A stretch of DNA of 64,000 bases from VRUE01 sp963788975 (GTDB lineage: Bacteria; Actinomycetota; Thermoleophilia; Solirubrobacterales; 70-9): positions 186,001 to 250,000 of the forward strand of contig CAWBIJ010000001.1 in assembly GCA_963788975.1 (NCBI GenBank), in the 5' to 3' direction. The position numbers were made by a program, and so were the translations under genes. Of this stretch, positions 42,449-52,863 are shown in pieces; the first letter of the stretch is position 1; every line of letters starts with the position of its first letter. The notes beneath the pieces are model-generated. The model saw only the letters and a program-made list of their open reading frames with translations. It was not told where the DNA came from and did no database searches.

Positions 42449-43630
42449 ATGAGCGAAGAGCGGATTTCACTTCGTGAGGCTTCGCGGCGCGCTGGCGTCT
42501 CGGCTGGCACGCTGAAACGCTGGGCGGCGGAGAAAGTTGTGCCGGTGCGGCGGGGGCGCTGGACCGCGGCGGCGGCGGCGCAGGCCCGCGTCGTGGCACG
42601 GATGCGCGAGCGCGGCCACTCGCTCGACGACTTGAAGAAAGCGGGCCGCGAGGGAAGGCTCGCCTTCGGTCTCGCCGAGGACCTCCTGCCCGAACAGGAG
42701 GCGCAGGCGACGGTAGAGGAGGTAGCGCGCGAGACCGGCCTGGAGCCGGAGCTGATCGAGCGCATACTGGTCATCCTCGGCACCCCCTTCGGCCGCGAGC
42801 GGATGCTGGGGCCGGCCGACGTGGCTGCCCTGCGCCACTGCGCCAGGGTGCTCGCCGCCGGCTTCCCGCTCGTCGCTTTCCTCCAGCTGGTGCGCGTCTA
42901 CGTGCAGTCGCTACGGCGAATCGCCGACGCCGAGGTGCGGCTCTTCCACCTCTATGTGCACGAACCGATGATCCTCGACGGTGTGCCGGAGCTGGAGATG
43001 GCGGAGGAGATGGGTGGGCTTGCCGCCGACATCCTCCCCTTGGCGGCGCCGCTGACCGAGTATCTGCACACCCGCTACCTGCGCTTCTTCCTCGAGCAGG
43101 ACGTGGTCGGACACATGGAGAGCGAGCTCGGAGCCGCCGTTCCCCACCTGGGCCAGGTCCCGGTCACCCTCTGCTTCATCGACCTCACCGGATTCACCCA
43201 GTACACCGAGGAGGAGGGCGACCTGGAGGCGCTCGACGTGGTCGAGAACTTCGTCGAGACGGTGGAAGCAACGCTGCCGCCCGACGCGACGATCGTGAAG
43301 ACGATCGGCGACGAGGTGATGGTCGTCTCGCCCGACCCGGCGTCGCTCAGTGAGTGGGCGGTGCAACTGCTGCAGCGGTTGCCGGAGCGGCCGCGGCCTC
43401 GCGTCGGGATCCATTACGCCGAGGCCGTCTATCGCGACGGTGACTACTTCGGCACCCACGTCAACCTGGTCCACCGCGTCGTCGGCCGCGCCCACGCCGG
43501 CGAGGTCCTGGTCACCGACCGCGTCGCCGACATGCTCGGCGGCCGGGAGCTGTCCTGCGAGCCGATCGGCGAGGTCAACCTGAAGGGCTTTCCGGAGCCG
43601 ACCGCGCTCTACATCGTTCGCGCCGCCTGA
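42449..43630 (+). CDS. MerR-type HTH fused to a class III adenylate cyclase domain
   Basis: The 393-residue protein has an N-terminal MerR-like DNA-binding domain (SLREASRRAGVSAGTLKRW), a helical middle (about 80-220), and a class III cyclase catalytic domain. Metal-binding Asp245 (FIDLTGFT) and Asp288 (KTIGDEVM) are present. Lys284 and the DYFGTHVN Asp indicate ATP rather than GTP as substrate. The transition-state Asn and Arg are in VNLVHRV. So it should make cAMP and possibly bind DNA. ATG 42449 was chosen; 42428 is possible. Confidence 0.85.
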   Translation: MSEERISLREASRRAGVSAGTLKRWAAEKVVPVRRGRWTAAAAAQARVVARMRERGHSLDDLKKAGREGRLAFGLAEDLLPEQEAQATVEEVARETGLEPELIERILVILGTPFGRERMLGPADVAALRHCARVLAAGFPLVAFLQLVRVYVQSLRRIADAEVRLFHLYVHEPMILDGVPELEMAEEMGGLAADILPLAAPLTEYLHTRYLRFFLEQDVVGHMESELGAAVPHLGQVPVTLCFIDLTGFTQYTEEEGDLEALDVVENFVETVEATLPPDATIVKTIGDEVMVVSPDPASLSEWAVQLLQRLPERPRPRVGIHYAEAVYRDGDYFGTHVNLVHRVVGRAHAGEVLVTDRVADMLGGRELSCEPIGEVNLKGFPEPTALYIVRAA

Positions 43631-43647
43631 GCAGTCGAGTCACAATT

Positions 43648-43681
43648 TCGTGTGCGGTCACGTTTTCGTGACCGCACACGA
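43648..43681. terminator. Perfect 15-bp hairpin with TTTT loop
   Basis: Arms 43648-43662 and 43667-43681 are exactly complementary with a 4-base TTTT loop. It lies 18 bases after the cyclase stop and 4 bases before the tilS start. No T-run follows. It could terminate the cyclase transcript or control tilS translation. Confidence 0.65.
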
Positions 43682-43685
43682 CAAG

Positions 43686-44639
43686 ATGAGCGAGGATCAA
43701 AAGATCAGCGAGGCGATGCTGGAGCACGTTCGCGAGGGTGGGCTGCTGCCGGCCGGGTCGTCGCTGGTCGCGCTGCTCTCCGGCGGGCGCGACTCGGTCT
43801 GCTTGCTCGACCTCGCGGTGCGTCTACTCGGCCCAGGCTCGGTGACCGCGCTGCACATCAACTACGGCCTTCGCGACGACTCCGACGAGGACGAGGCGCA
43901 CTGCACGGCGCTCTGCGCTGAGCTCGGGGTCGATCTGGAGGTTGAGAGTCCGCGGCGGCCCGAGGGGCCCGGCAACCTTCAGGCCTGGGCCCGCGATACC
44001 CGCTACGCGGCGGCGGCCCGGCTGGCCCTGCCGCACAGCTCCTCGATCGCCACCGGCCACACCGCCGACGACCAGGTCGAGACGATCCTCTACCGGCTCG
44101 CCTCATCGCCGAGCCGCCGCGCTCTGCTTGGGATCCGCCCCCGCGACGGCAGCCTGGTCCGCCCGCTGCTCGACTTCACGCGCGAGCAGACCACGCGCTA
44201 CTGCGAGGAACGGGGACTCGCTTGGCGCGACGATCCGACCAACGCCGAGAACGGCTACGCCCGCAATCGCGTGCGCCACAGGCTGGCGCCCGCCCTGGCC
44301 GAGATCCACCCGGCGGCGGCCCGCAACGTGCTGCGCACGGCCGAGCTGTTGCGTGAGGAGGCCGAGGTCCTCGACGCACTCGTTGCTGCCGAGATCGACG
44401 GCTCGGGTGGGACGCCCCGGAGCACGATCACGCTCGAACGTTTGGCTGAGTTGCCCCGGGCCCTGCGCCGGCTCGTCGTCCAGCAGCTCGCCGACCGGGC
44501 GGCCGGGCGGCCGGTTCCCGGCGCCGCCCGTCATGCCGACAAGGTCGCGGCGCTGCGCCGCACCGGTACGGCGATGCTCGACCTCGGCGGTGGCGTGCGT
44601 GCGGTCGCCGAGCGCGGGGTCCTGCATGCCGAGCGTTGA
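43686..44639 (+). CDS. tilS: tRNA(Ile)-lysidine synthetase TilS
   Basis: The 317-residue enzyme converts C34 to lysidine in the CAU-anticodon isoleucine tRNA. The P-loop variant SGGRDSVCLLDL binds ATP, and HINYGLRDDSDEDEAHC and TGHTADDQVET follow as in the family. It has the N-terminal synthetase domain and a short C-terminal extension. ATG 43686 was chosen because a longer frame (from 43650) would run through the hairpin. hpt follows 22 bases later. Confidence 0.92.
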   Translation: MSEDQKISEAMLEHVREGGLLPAGSSLVALLSGGRDSVCLLDLAVRLLGPGSVTALHINYGLRDDSDEDEAHCTALCAELGVDLEVESPRRPEGPGNLQAWARDTRYAAAARLALPHSSSIATGHTADDQVETILYRLASSPSRRALLGIRPRDGSLVRPLLDFTREQTTRYCEERGLAWRDDPTNAENGYARNRVRHRLAPALAEIHPAAARNVLRTAELLREEAEVLDALVAAEIDGSGGTPRSTITLERLAELPRALRRLVVQQLADRAAGRPVPGAARHADKVAALRRTGTAMLDLGGGVRAVAERGVLHAER

Positions 44640-44661
44640 TCGCTGTATCTAGACTGCGCCC

Positions 44662-45192
44662 GTGAGCGAGCACGGGATTGGCGAGACCCTCGTCTCGAGC
44701 GAGGACCTGCAGCGGCGCGTGGCCGAGCTCGGTGAGGAGATCAGCCGCGACTACGAGGGGCGCGACCTCTTCATGGTCGGCGTCCTCAAGGGCGCCGTCC
44801 TCTTCCTCGCCGACCTGATGCGGGACCTCTCCGTCCCCTGCGAGATCGACTTCATGGCGGTCTCCAGCTACGGGTCGCAGACCGACTCCTCGGGTGTCGT
44901 GCGCATCCTCAAGGACCTCGACGCGCCGATCGAAGGCCGCCACGTGCTGATCGTCGAGGACATCATCGATTCCGGCCTCACCCTGCAGTACCTGATGCGC
45001 AACCTGAAGGCGCGAAATCCCGCCTCGCTCGAGGTCTGCTCCCTGCTGACCAAGCCGGAGCGCCTGCGCGTCGACCTCTCGCCTCGCTACGTCGGCTTCG
45101 AGATCCCCAACCGCTTCGCGATCGGCTATGGCCTCGACCATGCCCAGCGCTACCGCAACCTGGGCTACGTGGCCGCGTTGGACGATCGGTAA
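44662..45192 (+). CDS. hpt: Hypoxanthine phosphoribosyltransferase
   Basis: The 176-residue enzyme salvages hypoxanthine (and guanine) to nucleotide using PRPP. The PRPP loop VLIVEDIIDSGLTLQYL and the C-terminal VGFEIPNRFAIGYGLD are typical. The start is GTG 44662. The order tilS-hpt-ftsH is conserved across many bacteria. Confidence 0.95.
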   Translation: MSEHGIGETLVSSEDLQRRVAELGEEISRDYEGRDLFMVGVLKGAVLFLADLMRDLSVPCEIDFMAVSSYGSQTDSSGVVRILKDLDAPIEGRHVLIVEDIIDSGLTLQYLMRNLKARNPASLEVCSLLTKPERLRVDLSPRYVGFEIPNRFAIGYGLDHAQRYRNLGYVAALDDR

Positions 45193-45248
45193 CCGGCTCG
45201 AAGTTGGGCTAGGAGGGCGAAATTGCCCTGGTACGCTGATTTTTCCCT

Positions 45249-47198
<1,950 letters not shown>

Positions 47199-47199
47199 G

Positions 47200-47290
47200 G
47201 GGCCGTGGGGTGCCTCTCGCCCGGACAAGTGCCGGACTAATTAGCCCGGCACTTTGAGTATCCGCCCGTTCGAGAGGCACCCCACGGCCC
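47200..47290. repeat. Nested palindromic repeat, copy 2
   Basis: The 57-bp element (47218-47274), inverted relative to copy 1, sits between 20-bp perfectly complementary outer arms (47200-47219 and 47271-47290). Its central 28-bp palindrome (47227-47254) has one mismatched pair. The left arm starts 2 bases after the ftsH stop and the right arm overlaps the N-terminal codons of folP. Outer-arm sequence is unrelated to that of copy 1. Confidence 0.9.
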
Positions 47291-48063
47291 TCATGGGCGT
47301 GGTCAATGTCACTCCCGACTCTTTCTCGGACGGCGGGCTGTTCCTAGATCCAGAAGCTGCTGTTGCTCACGGTCGCGAACTCTCAGAGCAGGGCGCGGAG
47401 ATTCTCGACATTGGCGGCGAATCGACACGTCCCGGCGCGGAGGAAGTCACTCAGGACGAGGAGCTGCGGCGGGTCGTGCCCGTGGTCGAAGGACTGGCGG
47501 AGACGGCAACTGTCTCTATCGATACGTCGAAGCTGGGAGTTGCCGAGGCCGCGCTGGATGCGGGGGCCTCGATAGTTAACGACGTGACCGCTATGCGACA
47601 TGCACCCGAGATTGGTGCGCTCTGTGCGGATAGAGGTGCCGAGCTGGTGCTGATGCACATGTTGGGCGACCCGCGGTCTATGCAGGAGAACCCGGTTTAC
47701 GAGGACGTCGTCGATGAGGTGAAGGCGTTTCTGGCGGAGCGACTGGAAGTTGCTGTCGCCGCCGGGGTCGACGAGGAGCGGATCTGGCTGGATCCTGGAA
47801 TTGGGTTCGGGAAGACCCTGGAGCACAACCTGGAGCTGCTGCGGCGTCTCGGTGAGCTTCGCGAGCTTGGGCGGCCGATCGTGATCGGAACCTCGCGCAA
47901 GAGCTTCATCGGCAAGATCGACGGCTCGGACGCCGGAGACCGGATCGGCGGCACCATCGCCTCCTCCGTGCTAGCCGCCGCCGACGGCGCCGACGTGCTG
48001 CGCGTCCACGACGTTGCCGAGGTTCGGCAGGCGATCACGGTCGCCGATGCCGTGCTCGGATAG
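47254..48063 (+). CDS. folP: Dihydropteroate synthase
   Basis: The 269-residue enzyme joins p-aminobenzoate to the pterin pyrophosphate in folate synthesis and is the sulfonamide target. Motifs: MGVVNVTPDSFSDGG, DIGGESTRPGAEEV, and IGTSRKSFIG. The start is uncertain. TTG 47254 gives a normal N-terminus, but those codons lie inside the palindrome; ATG 47293 would begin at MGVVNV and remove the first strand residues. Codons up to about 47850 end in A/T more often than those after it. First of folP-folB-folK. Confidence 0.9.
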   Translation: MSIRPFERHPTALMGVVNVTPDSFSDGGLFLDPEAAVAHGRELSEQGAEILDIGGESTRPGAEEVTQDEELRRVVPVVEGLAETATVSIDTSKLGVAEAALDAGASIVNDVTAMRHAPEIGALCADRGAELVLMHMLGDPRSMQENPVYEDVVDEVKAFLAERLEVAVAAGVDEERIWLDPGIGFGKTLEHNLELLRRLGELRELGRPIVIGTSRKSFIGKIDGSDAGDRIGGTIASSVLAAADGADVLRVHDVAEVRQAITVADAVLG

Positions 48064-48073
48064 GTTCACCGCC

Positions 48074-48496
48074 ATGGACCCGAACGGCAACGGGATCGAG
48101 TCGCGGGTTGAGGTCGAGCTGCGTGGGCTCTCGATCTACACCCACCACGGGGTCAGCGATGCTGAGCAGGAGATCGGGCAGCGGCTCGAGTTCGACATCT
48201 CCTTCGACGTGCCCGACTGTGACGCCGTGCTCACCGACCGGATCGAGGACACGGTCGACTACGCCGAGGTCTGCGACATCGTCGTCCTTGCCGCCACCGA
48301 GCGCAGCTACCGGACGCTGGAGCGACTGGCCCAGGTGGTCGGCGAGCGGCTAATGGTGCGTTATGGGTGCGACTCGGTCCGCGTCCGCGCCGCCAAGCCC
48401 GAGCCACCGCTCCCGATCGCCGTCCAGGAGGTCGCAGTTGAGGTCGTCCATGAGCGCGATGAGGAAGCTGAAGAGGAAGAAGACGGCGAGGCGTAG
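48074..48496 (+). CDS. folB: Dihydroneopterin aldolase
   Basis: The 140-residue enzyme converts dihydroneopterin to 6-hydroxymethyl-dihydropterin. IEDTVDYAEVCDIVV and the N-terminal LRGLSIYTHHGVSDAEQEIGQ are the family signatures. The C-terminus has an acidic tail (EEAEEEEDGEA). ATG 48074 was chosen over an upstream in-frame ATG within folP. Confidence 0.93.
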   Translation: MDPNGNGIESRVEVELRGLSIYTHHGVSDAEQEIGQRLEFDISFDVPDCDAVLTDRIEDTVDYAEVCDIVVLAATERSYRTLERLAQVVGERLMVRYGCDSVRVRAAKPEPPLPIAVQEVAVEVVHERDEEAEEEEDGEA

Positions 48497-48500
48497 GGCC

Positions 48501-48992
48501 TTGCGTCACGGTTATCTCGGGCTCGGGTCAAACGTAGGCGACCGCGAGGAGAACCTGCGGGCGGCGATCCGGTTGCTGGGTGAGCGCGGGGTGGAGGTCG
48601 AGGCGGTCTCCTCGGCCTACGAGACCGAGCCGGTCGGCGAGGTGCTCGACCAGCCCGACTTCCTCAACGCGGCGATCCGCATCCGCACCGAGCTGGAGCC
48701 AGAGGCGCTGCTCGACGTCTGCAAGGAGATCGAGGCGGAGCGCGGCCGCGCCCTCGACGCTCCCCGCCACAGTCCACGCCCGCTCGACGTCGACCTGCTC
48801 CTGCTCGGCGACCTCGAGCTCTCGACCGACCGTCTCACCCTGCCCCACCCGGAGGTAACCAGCCGCCGCTTCGTCCTCAGCCCCCTGCTAGAGCTCGATC
48901 CGGAGCTGGCGCTGCCCGACGGCACGCACCTGGTGCATGCCCTCGACACCCTCGGTCCCGGCCAGCGCACCGAGCGCGCCGGCTCCCTCTAG
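48501..48992 (+). CDS. folK: 2-amino-4-hydroxy-6-hydroxymethyldihydropteridine pyrophosphokinase
   Basis: The 163-residue enzyme pyrophosphorylates the pterin. YLGLGSNVGDREENLRAA and RPLDVDLLLLGD are the HPPK motifs. I chose TTG 48501, 4 bases after the folB stop, which gives the usual short N-terminus; ATG codons at 48450 and 48459 would add a basic extension overlapping folB. It ends before a small hairpin (48993-49016). Confidence 0.9.
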   Translation: MRHGYLGLGSNVGDREENLRAAIRLLGERGVEVEAVSSAYETEPVGEVLDQPDFLNAAIRIRTELEPEALLDVCKEIEAERGRALDAPRHSPRPLDVDLLLLGDLELSTDRLTLPHPEVTSRRFVLSPLLELDPELALPDGTHLVHALDTLGPGQRTERAGSL

Positions 48993-49016
48993 GCGTGAGT
49001 CGACGCCGGCTCACGC
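48993..49016. terminator. Short hairpin between convergent folK and patatin genes
   Basis: GCGTGAG (48993-48999) and CTCACGC (49010-49016) form a 7-bp stem with a 10-base loop, starting right after the folK stop and including the stop codon of the patatin gene on the other strand. Confidence 0.5.
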
Positions 49017-50192
49017 GTACGGGAGGCCCGACGGGACCGGCAGGGAAGGATCGACCCAGCGCCGCATCGCGGTGTCGCAGATGGTGTAGCCCCAGTTAAT
49101 GAGCTGCTCCTGCGTATCCGTGTCGAGCCGCTTCAGGCGGGTCGGCAGGTCGGCCAGCTGTTCCGCGATCTCGGGGGGGAAGTCGAGGCTTGTGTCGAGC
49201 CGGTAGTCCTCGATATCGCTGCGTATGCCCCAGTAGGTCCCCTGGCGATACTGGGGACTCTCGGGATCGGCCCGGTAGGCGTCGATCGCCTGCCGCTTGC
49301 GCAGGCTGCGCACCTGGTTATCGATCACCCGCAGCACCCTCAGCGACTGCGTACCCCAATCCCGCCAGCGCCACCAGCCGAGCGGTCCGAGCGTCCCCTC
49401 GTGGGACGCCAGGGCTCCGCCGCCATCGCTGATCAGGATGGTTTGGCAGCGCTTCCAGGCGGTCTCTAGGCCGAGGTTGTCGTAGACCCCGCCGTCGGCG
49501 AGCACCGGCCTCGTCGTGAAAGGAGGTCGCTGCATCCCCCGTCCGGACCCTTTGGCGTACGCCTCGTCCTTGAAGCGAAGGCGAGCGGGCGAAAGAACGG
49601 GTGGGAAGGCCGAGGACGCGGCGACGGCGGTTGCCAGCGAGATATCCGGCTTGGCGATCTTCCCCACCTTGTAGTCCCAGGAATATGGCCTCGAGAAGCG
49701 CCATAGGACCCCCGACTGGAGGTTGGTGGCGTTGATCACGAACCTTGGCCCCTGCTTGTCGCTGGGCAGGTCCTGGAGTGTTGCCGCGCCGAAGAGGTGT
49801 CTCTTGTAAATGCCTGCCAAGCGTCTGTTGATCGACCCGGGCATCAGCACGCCGGTGAGCACGGCAGGCAGGTCGGCGGTCCGGCTGGCCAGCCCCCGCA
49901 ACGGCTCGGCGACCTCATCTGCGAAGTTCGCCGCTGTTCCGTCCGTTCCGAACACGAGTCGGGTCCAGCTCACTCCCAGCTTGGCGGCCGTGATCGAGCC
50001 GCCGGAGACGCTGGAGACACGCGAAAGCTGTGCCAGATGCCCCGTCTCGTTCAGCCTCCACAGAGCTCCGAGGTGAAAAAGCATCGCTCGGTAGCCACCG
50101 CCGGAGAGACAGAGCGCGATGCCCGGCTGTGGCGCAAACCAGGGGGGATCCCCCGGGATCGACCTGACCGGAGACGGCTTTTGAGATGCCAC
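49011..50192 (-). CDS. Patatin-like phospholipase
   Basis: The 393-residue protein has the patatin oxyanion loop SGGGYRAMLFH and the nucleophile region SVSGGS (Ser63), where the first Gly of GxSxG is Ser. The catalytic Asp is in LADGGVYDNLGLE. It would cleave acyl esters of phospholipids or related lipids. No signal peptide. Patatins also serve as effectors in some defence systems, but no nucleotide cyclase or other defence gene is adjacent. Confidence 0.88.
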   Translation of the reverse strand: MASQKPSPVRSIPGDPPWFAPQPGIALCLSGGGYRAMLFHLGALWRLNETGHLAQLSRVSSVSGGSITAAKLGVSWTRLVFGTDGTAANFADEVAEPLRGLASRTADLPAVLTGVLMPGSINRRLAGIYKRHLFGAATLQDLPSDKQGPRFVINATNLQSGVLWRFSRPYSWDYKVGKIAKPDISLATAVAASSAFPPVLSPARLRFKDEAYAKGSGRGMQRPPFTTRPVLADGGVYDNLGLETAWKRCQTILISDGGGALASHEGTLGPLGWWRWRDWGTQSLRVLRVIDNQVRSLRKRQAIDAYRADPESPQYRQGTYWGIRSDIEDYRLDTSLDFPPEIAEQLADLPTRLKRLDTDTQEQLINWGYTICDTAMRRWVDPSLPVPSGLPYA

Positions 50193-50207
50193 CGGTCCGG
50201 GTGGCTT

Positions 50208-50975
50208 TCAGGCCGTAGTTGCAGCGCTTCGCAGCGGCTCGAGCCAGGCGGCGGGGAAAATCGGGGGGGCGTCTCCCGGGTAGGCCGGGATCACGCGCCT
50301 CGCGAACTTGCCCGCCGGTCGTGCGTCGATCGCGGGCCGCAGGTCCTGCATGGTCATCGCCAGTCGCAGGGACGGCGCGATCTGGAAGTCGGCGGCGTTG
50401 AGCTGCTCTCCATCGAGGACTCCGGCCTCGATCCAGGCGTCGATCCGGTCGAGAAAGCCCGGCAGGAGTTCCAGGTCGCGGCGCACGTTCTCGTCGCTGG
50501 CCTCGTTGTAGCGGGCGGTGAGGGCGAGGATTGGGCCCGCGGTTGCGACCGCGAGGCCGATCGGGATCCCCAGCTTCGCCCCCTCCGAGTAGCTGCGCAG
50601 CGGCGCCTTGTTCCGCTTCAGCACCCACCAGATGGTCTGGCGGATCGGGTGCTGCAGCTCCTCGTCGCCGAAGCGCTCTGCCTCTTCGACCGCGGCGCGC
50701 TTCTCGGCGTCGGCGGGGAAAAGCGGCGGCTCAGGGCGGATCCGGTCGAGCTCGCGGGCGAGCTCGCGTGAGCCCTGCACCTTGCGGCCGTCGATCTTCA
50801 GCGCCGGCACGGTTTTTTGGGGAAAGCCGAGGCCGCGAACGACGGCCTTCGACATCACCGGGAAGAGGTCGGTCCGCTTGAACGGGATGCCCTTGGCCTT
50901 CAGCATCGCCTGAGCCGCAATGCCCGGATGCGAGCCGGGGATGGTGTAGAGCCGGACCTTCACGCGAGGCATCAT
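50208..50975 (-). CDS. Glutathione S-transferase-like protein
   Basis: The 255-residue protein has a thioredoxin-like N-terminal domain (VRLYTIPGSHPGIAAQAML ... KTVPALKIDGRKVQGSREL) and an all-helical C-terminal domain, the GST layout. Actinobacteria usually lack glutathione, so the cosubstrate may be mycothiol or nothing. Its start codons (50975, 50972) lie only 9 bases from the divergent coaX start. Confidence 0.82.
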   Translation of the reverse strand: MMPRVKVRLYTIPGSHPGIAAQAMLKAKGIPFKRTDLFPVMSKAVVRGLGFPQKTVPALKIDGRKVQGSRELARELDRIRPEPPLFPADAEKRAAVEEAERFGDEELQHPIRQTIWWVLKRNKAPLRSYSEGAKLGIPIGLAVATAGPILALTARYNEASDENVRRDLELLPGFLDRIDAWIEAGVLDGEQLNAADFQIAPSLRLAMTMQDLRPAIDARPAGKFARRVIPAYPGDAPPIFPAAWLEPLRSAATTA

Positions 50976-50984
50976 AATCGCGCC

Positions 50985-51758
50985 GTGCTTCTCGCGGTCG
51001 ACGTTGGCAATACCCAGACTCACCTCGGCGCTTTCGAGGGCGAGCAGCTGGTCGAGCACTGGCGCTTCCAGACCCGCGCCGGGGCGACCGGCGACGAGCT
51101 CGCCGAGCGGATCGGCGGCCTGCTCGCCCTCGGCGAGATCGGCCTCGACGAGATCGACGCCGTCTGCGTCTCCTCGGTGGTGCCTCCCCTCGGCACCCAG
51201 TACGAGCAGCTCACCGAGCGCTACCTGGAGGCCGAGTGCCTCACCGTCGGCCCGGGGATCAAGACTGGGATGGCGATCCGGATCGACAACCCGACCGAGG
51301 TGGGGGCCGATCGCCTGGTCAACTCGATCGCCGCCTACGAGCGCTTCCAGGCCGCCTGCGTCGTCGTCGACTTCGGCACCGGCATCAACGTCGACGTGGT
51401 CTCGGCCGAGGGCGAATACCTCGGCGGCGCGATCGGCCCCGGCTTGGAGATCTCGCTCAGCGCGCTGATCGAACGCGCTGCCCGCATCACCCGCATCGAC
51501 CTCGCTGCACCGGAGACGGCGATCGGCCGCTCGAGCATCGCCGCGATCCAGTCCGGGTTCGTCTTCGGCTTCGCCGGCCTGATCGACGGCCTGGTGCGCA
51601 GGATCGAAGCGGAGCTGGGCGAGGCAAGTCTGCTGGCCACCGGCGGGCTTGCCCATGTGGTCGTCCCGTTCACGGAGACGATCGACGAGGTCGATGACAT
51701 GCTTACCCTCAAGGGTCTGAGGTTGATCCATGAGCGGAACGCGCCCACAGCTGACTGA
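50985..51758 (+). CDS. coaX: Type III pantothenate kinase
   Basis: The 257-residue enzyme phosphorylates pantothenate, the first step of CoA synthesis. LLAVDVGNTQTHLGAF is the ATP-binding start, and DFGTGINVDVVSAEGEYLGG and GADRLVNSIAAYE are CoaX signatures. The start is GTG 50985. The last 29 bases overlap the dus start. Confidence 0.94.
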   Translation: MLLAVDVGNTQTHLGAFEGEQLVEHWRFQTRAGATGDELAERIGGLLALGEIGLDEIDAVCVSSVVPPLGTQYEQLTERYLEAECLTVGPGIKTGMAIRIDNPTEVGADRLVNSIAAYERFQAACVVVDFGTGINVDVVSAEGEYLGGAIGPGLEISLSALIERAARITRIDLAAPETAIGRSSIAAIQSGFVFGFAGLIDGLVRRIEAELGEASLLATGGLAHVVVPFTETIDEVDDMLTLKGLRLIHERNAPTAD

Positions 51759-52758
51759 TCCCTTCCGGATCGCCGACGTCGAGATCCCCAACCGCGTCCT
51801 GCTGGCGCCGCTGGCGGGAATCGGCAACTGGTTCGTGCGCCTGCAGGCGAAGCGACACGGCGCCGGGCTGGCGGTCTCCGAGATGGTCTCGAGCTTCGGT
51901 CTGCACCACCGCAACGAGCGCACCCTGCGGGAGCTGATGCGGATTCATCCCGACGAGCACCCGGTCTCGGTGCAGCTGTTCGGCCATGACGCCGAGGTGA
52001 TGCGGTCCGGAGCGGCGATCGCCGCCGAGGCCGGCGCCGACCTGATCGACATCAACATGGGCTGCCCGGTGCCGAAGGTGCGCAAGACCGGCGCCGGCGC
52101 CGAGCTGCTGGCCGACCCCGAGCTGGCCCTCGCTCTTGCTCGCGGCGCGATCGAGGGCAGCGGCCTGCCGGTCACAGTCAAGCTCCGCTCCGGTTTGCGC
52201 AGCGGCGATCGCTCTGGCTTCGAGCTCGCCGTGCGGCTCGCCGAAGAGGCCGGCGTTGCTGCGATCGCCTTTCATCCGCGGGCCGCCGCGGTCGGGCACA
52301 AGGGGAGCCCCGATTACGCGCTCACCCACGAGCTGGTCGAGCGCGTCGAGGTGCCGGTGATCGTCTCCGGCGGGTTGAGCGACGCCGAGGCGGCGTGCCG
52401 GGCCTATCGCGAGTCGAGCGCCGACGCGGTGATGATCGCCCGCGGCGCCCTCGGCAACCCGTGGGTCTTCGAAGAACTGACCGGTCGCCGCAGCGCCCCG
52501 CCTGGGCGGGACGAGGTGGCCGCCGAGCTGCTCTGGACGATCGACCGTGCCGAGGAGCACCTGGGCACGGATCGCGCCACGCGCTACCTGCGCAAGTTCT
52601 ACCCCTGGTACGTCGAGTCGCTCGCGCTTGCGCCGGCGGTTGTCGAGGAACTGCAGCGCAGCGCGGACCTGGCTCAGGCCCGCGAGCTGATCGCCGCCTC
52701 GGTTCCGCTCGAAGATACGCGGAAAACCCTGATTGCCGGCCTGGAACCCTCGCTATAA
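51730..52758 (+). CDS. dus: tRNA-dihydrouridine synthase
   Basis: The 342-residue FMN enzyme reduces uridine to dihydrouridine in tRNA. LLAPLAGIGNWFVRLQA and DINMGCPVPKVRKTGAG are the DusB-type signatures. The start ATG 51730 overlaps coaX. A TATAAT hexamer for greA overlaps its stop codon. Confidence 0.93.
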   Translation: MSGTRPQLTDPFRIADVEIPNRVLLAPLAGIGNWFVRLQAKRHGAGLAVSEMVSSFGLHHRNERTLRELMRIHPDEHPVSVQLFGHDAEVMRSGAAIAAEAGADLIDINMGCPVPKVRKTGAGAELLADPELALALARGAIEGSGLPVTVKLRSGLRSGDRSGFELAVRLAEEAGVAAIAFHPRAAAVGHKGSPDYALTHELVERVEVPVIVSGGLSDAEAACRAYRESSADAVMIARGALGNPWVFEELTGRRSAPPGRDEVAAELLWTIDRAEEHLGTDRATRYLRKFYPWYVESLALAPAVVEELQRSADLAQARELIAASVPLEDTRKTLIAGLEPSL

Positions 52759-52759
52759 T
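52732..52759 (+). promoter_or_regulatory. Promoter for greA
   Basis: TATAAT at 52754-52759 is a perfect -10 box in GC-rich DNA. ATTGCC or TTGCCG (52732-52738) stands 15-16 bases upstream as a weak -35. The -10 overlaps the dus stop codon, and greA starts 105 bases downstream. Confidence 0.6.
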
Positions 52760-52863
52760 CCCGCGACTTCCGGCCCTGGCACGGTGGCGACAGCCGTCAT
52801 GTCCGGGCGTTTTTGGTGTCTGGGAGCCGTTTCCCCCAATCAAGCAAAAGCGAGGTCAGACCA

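Noticed and set aside
49011..50192. Patatin as part of a CBASS-type defence system
   Set aside because: No CD-NTase, Cap gene or other defence gene is adjacent; neighbours are housekeeping genes.
52799..52809. TGTCCGGGCG match to the edge of the 57-bp element before greA
   Set aside because: Only 10 bases match, without palindrome or other element parts; expected by chance in GC-rich DNA.
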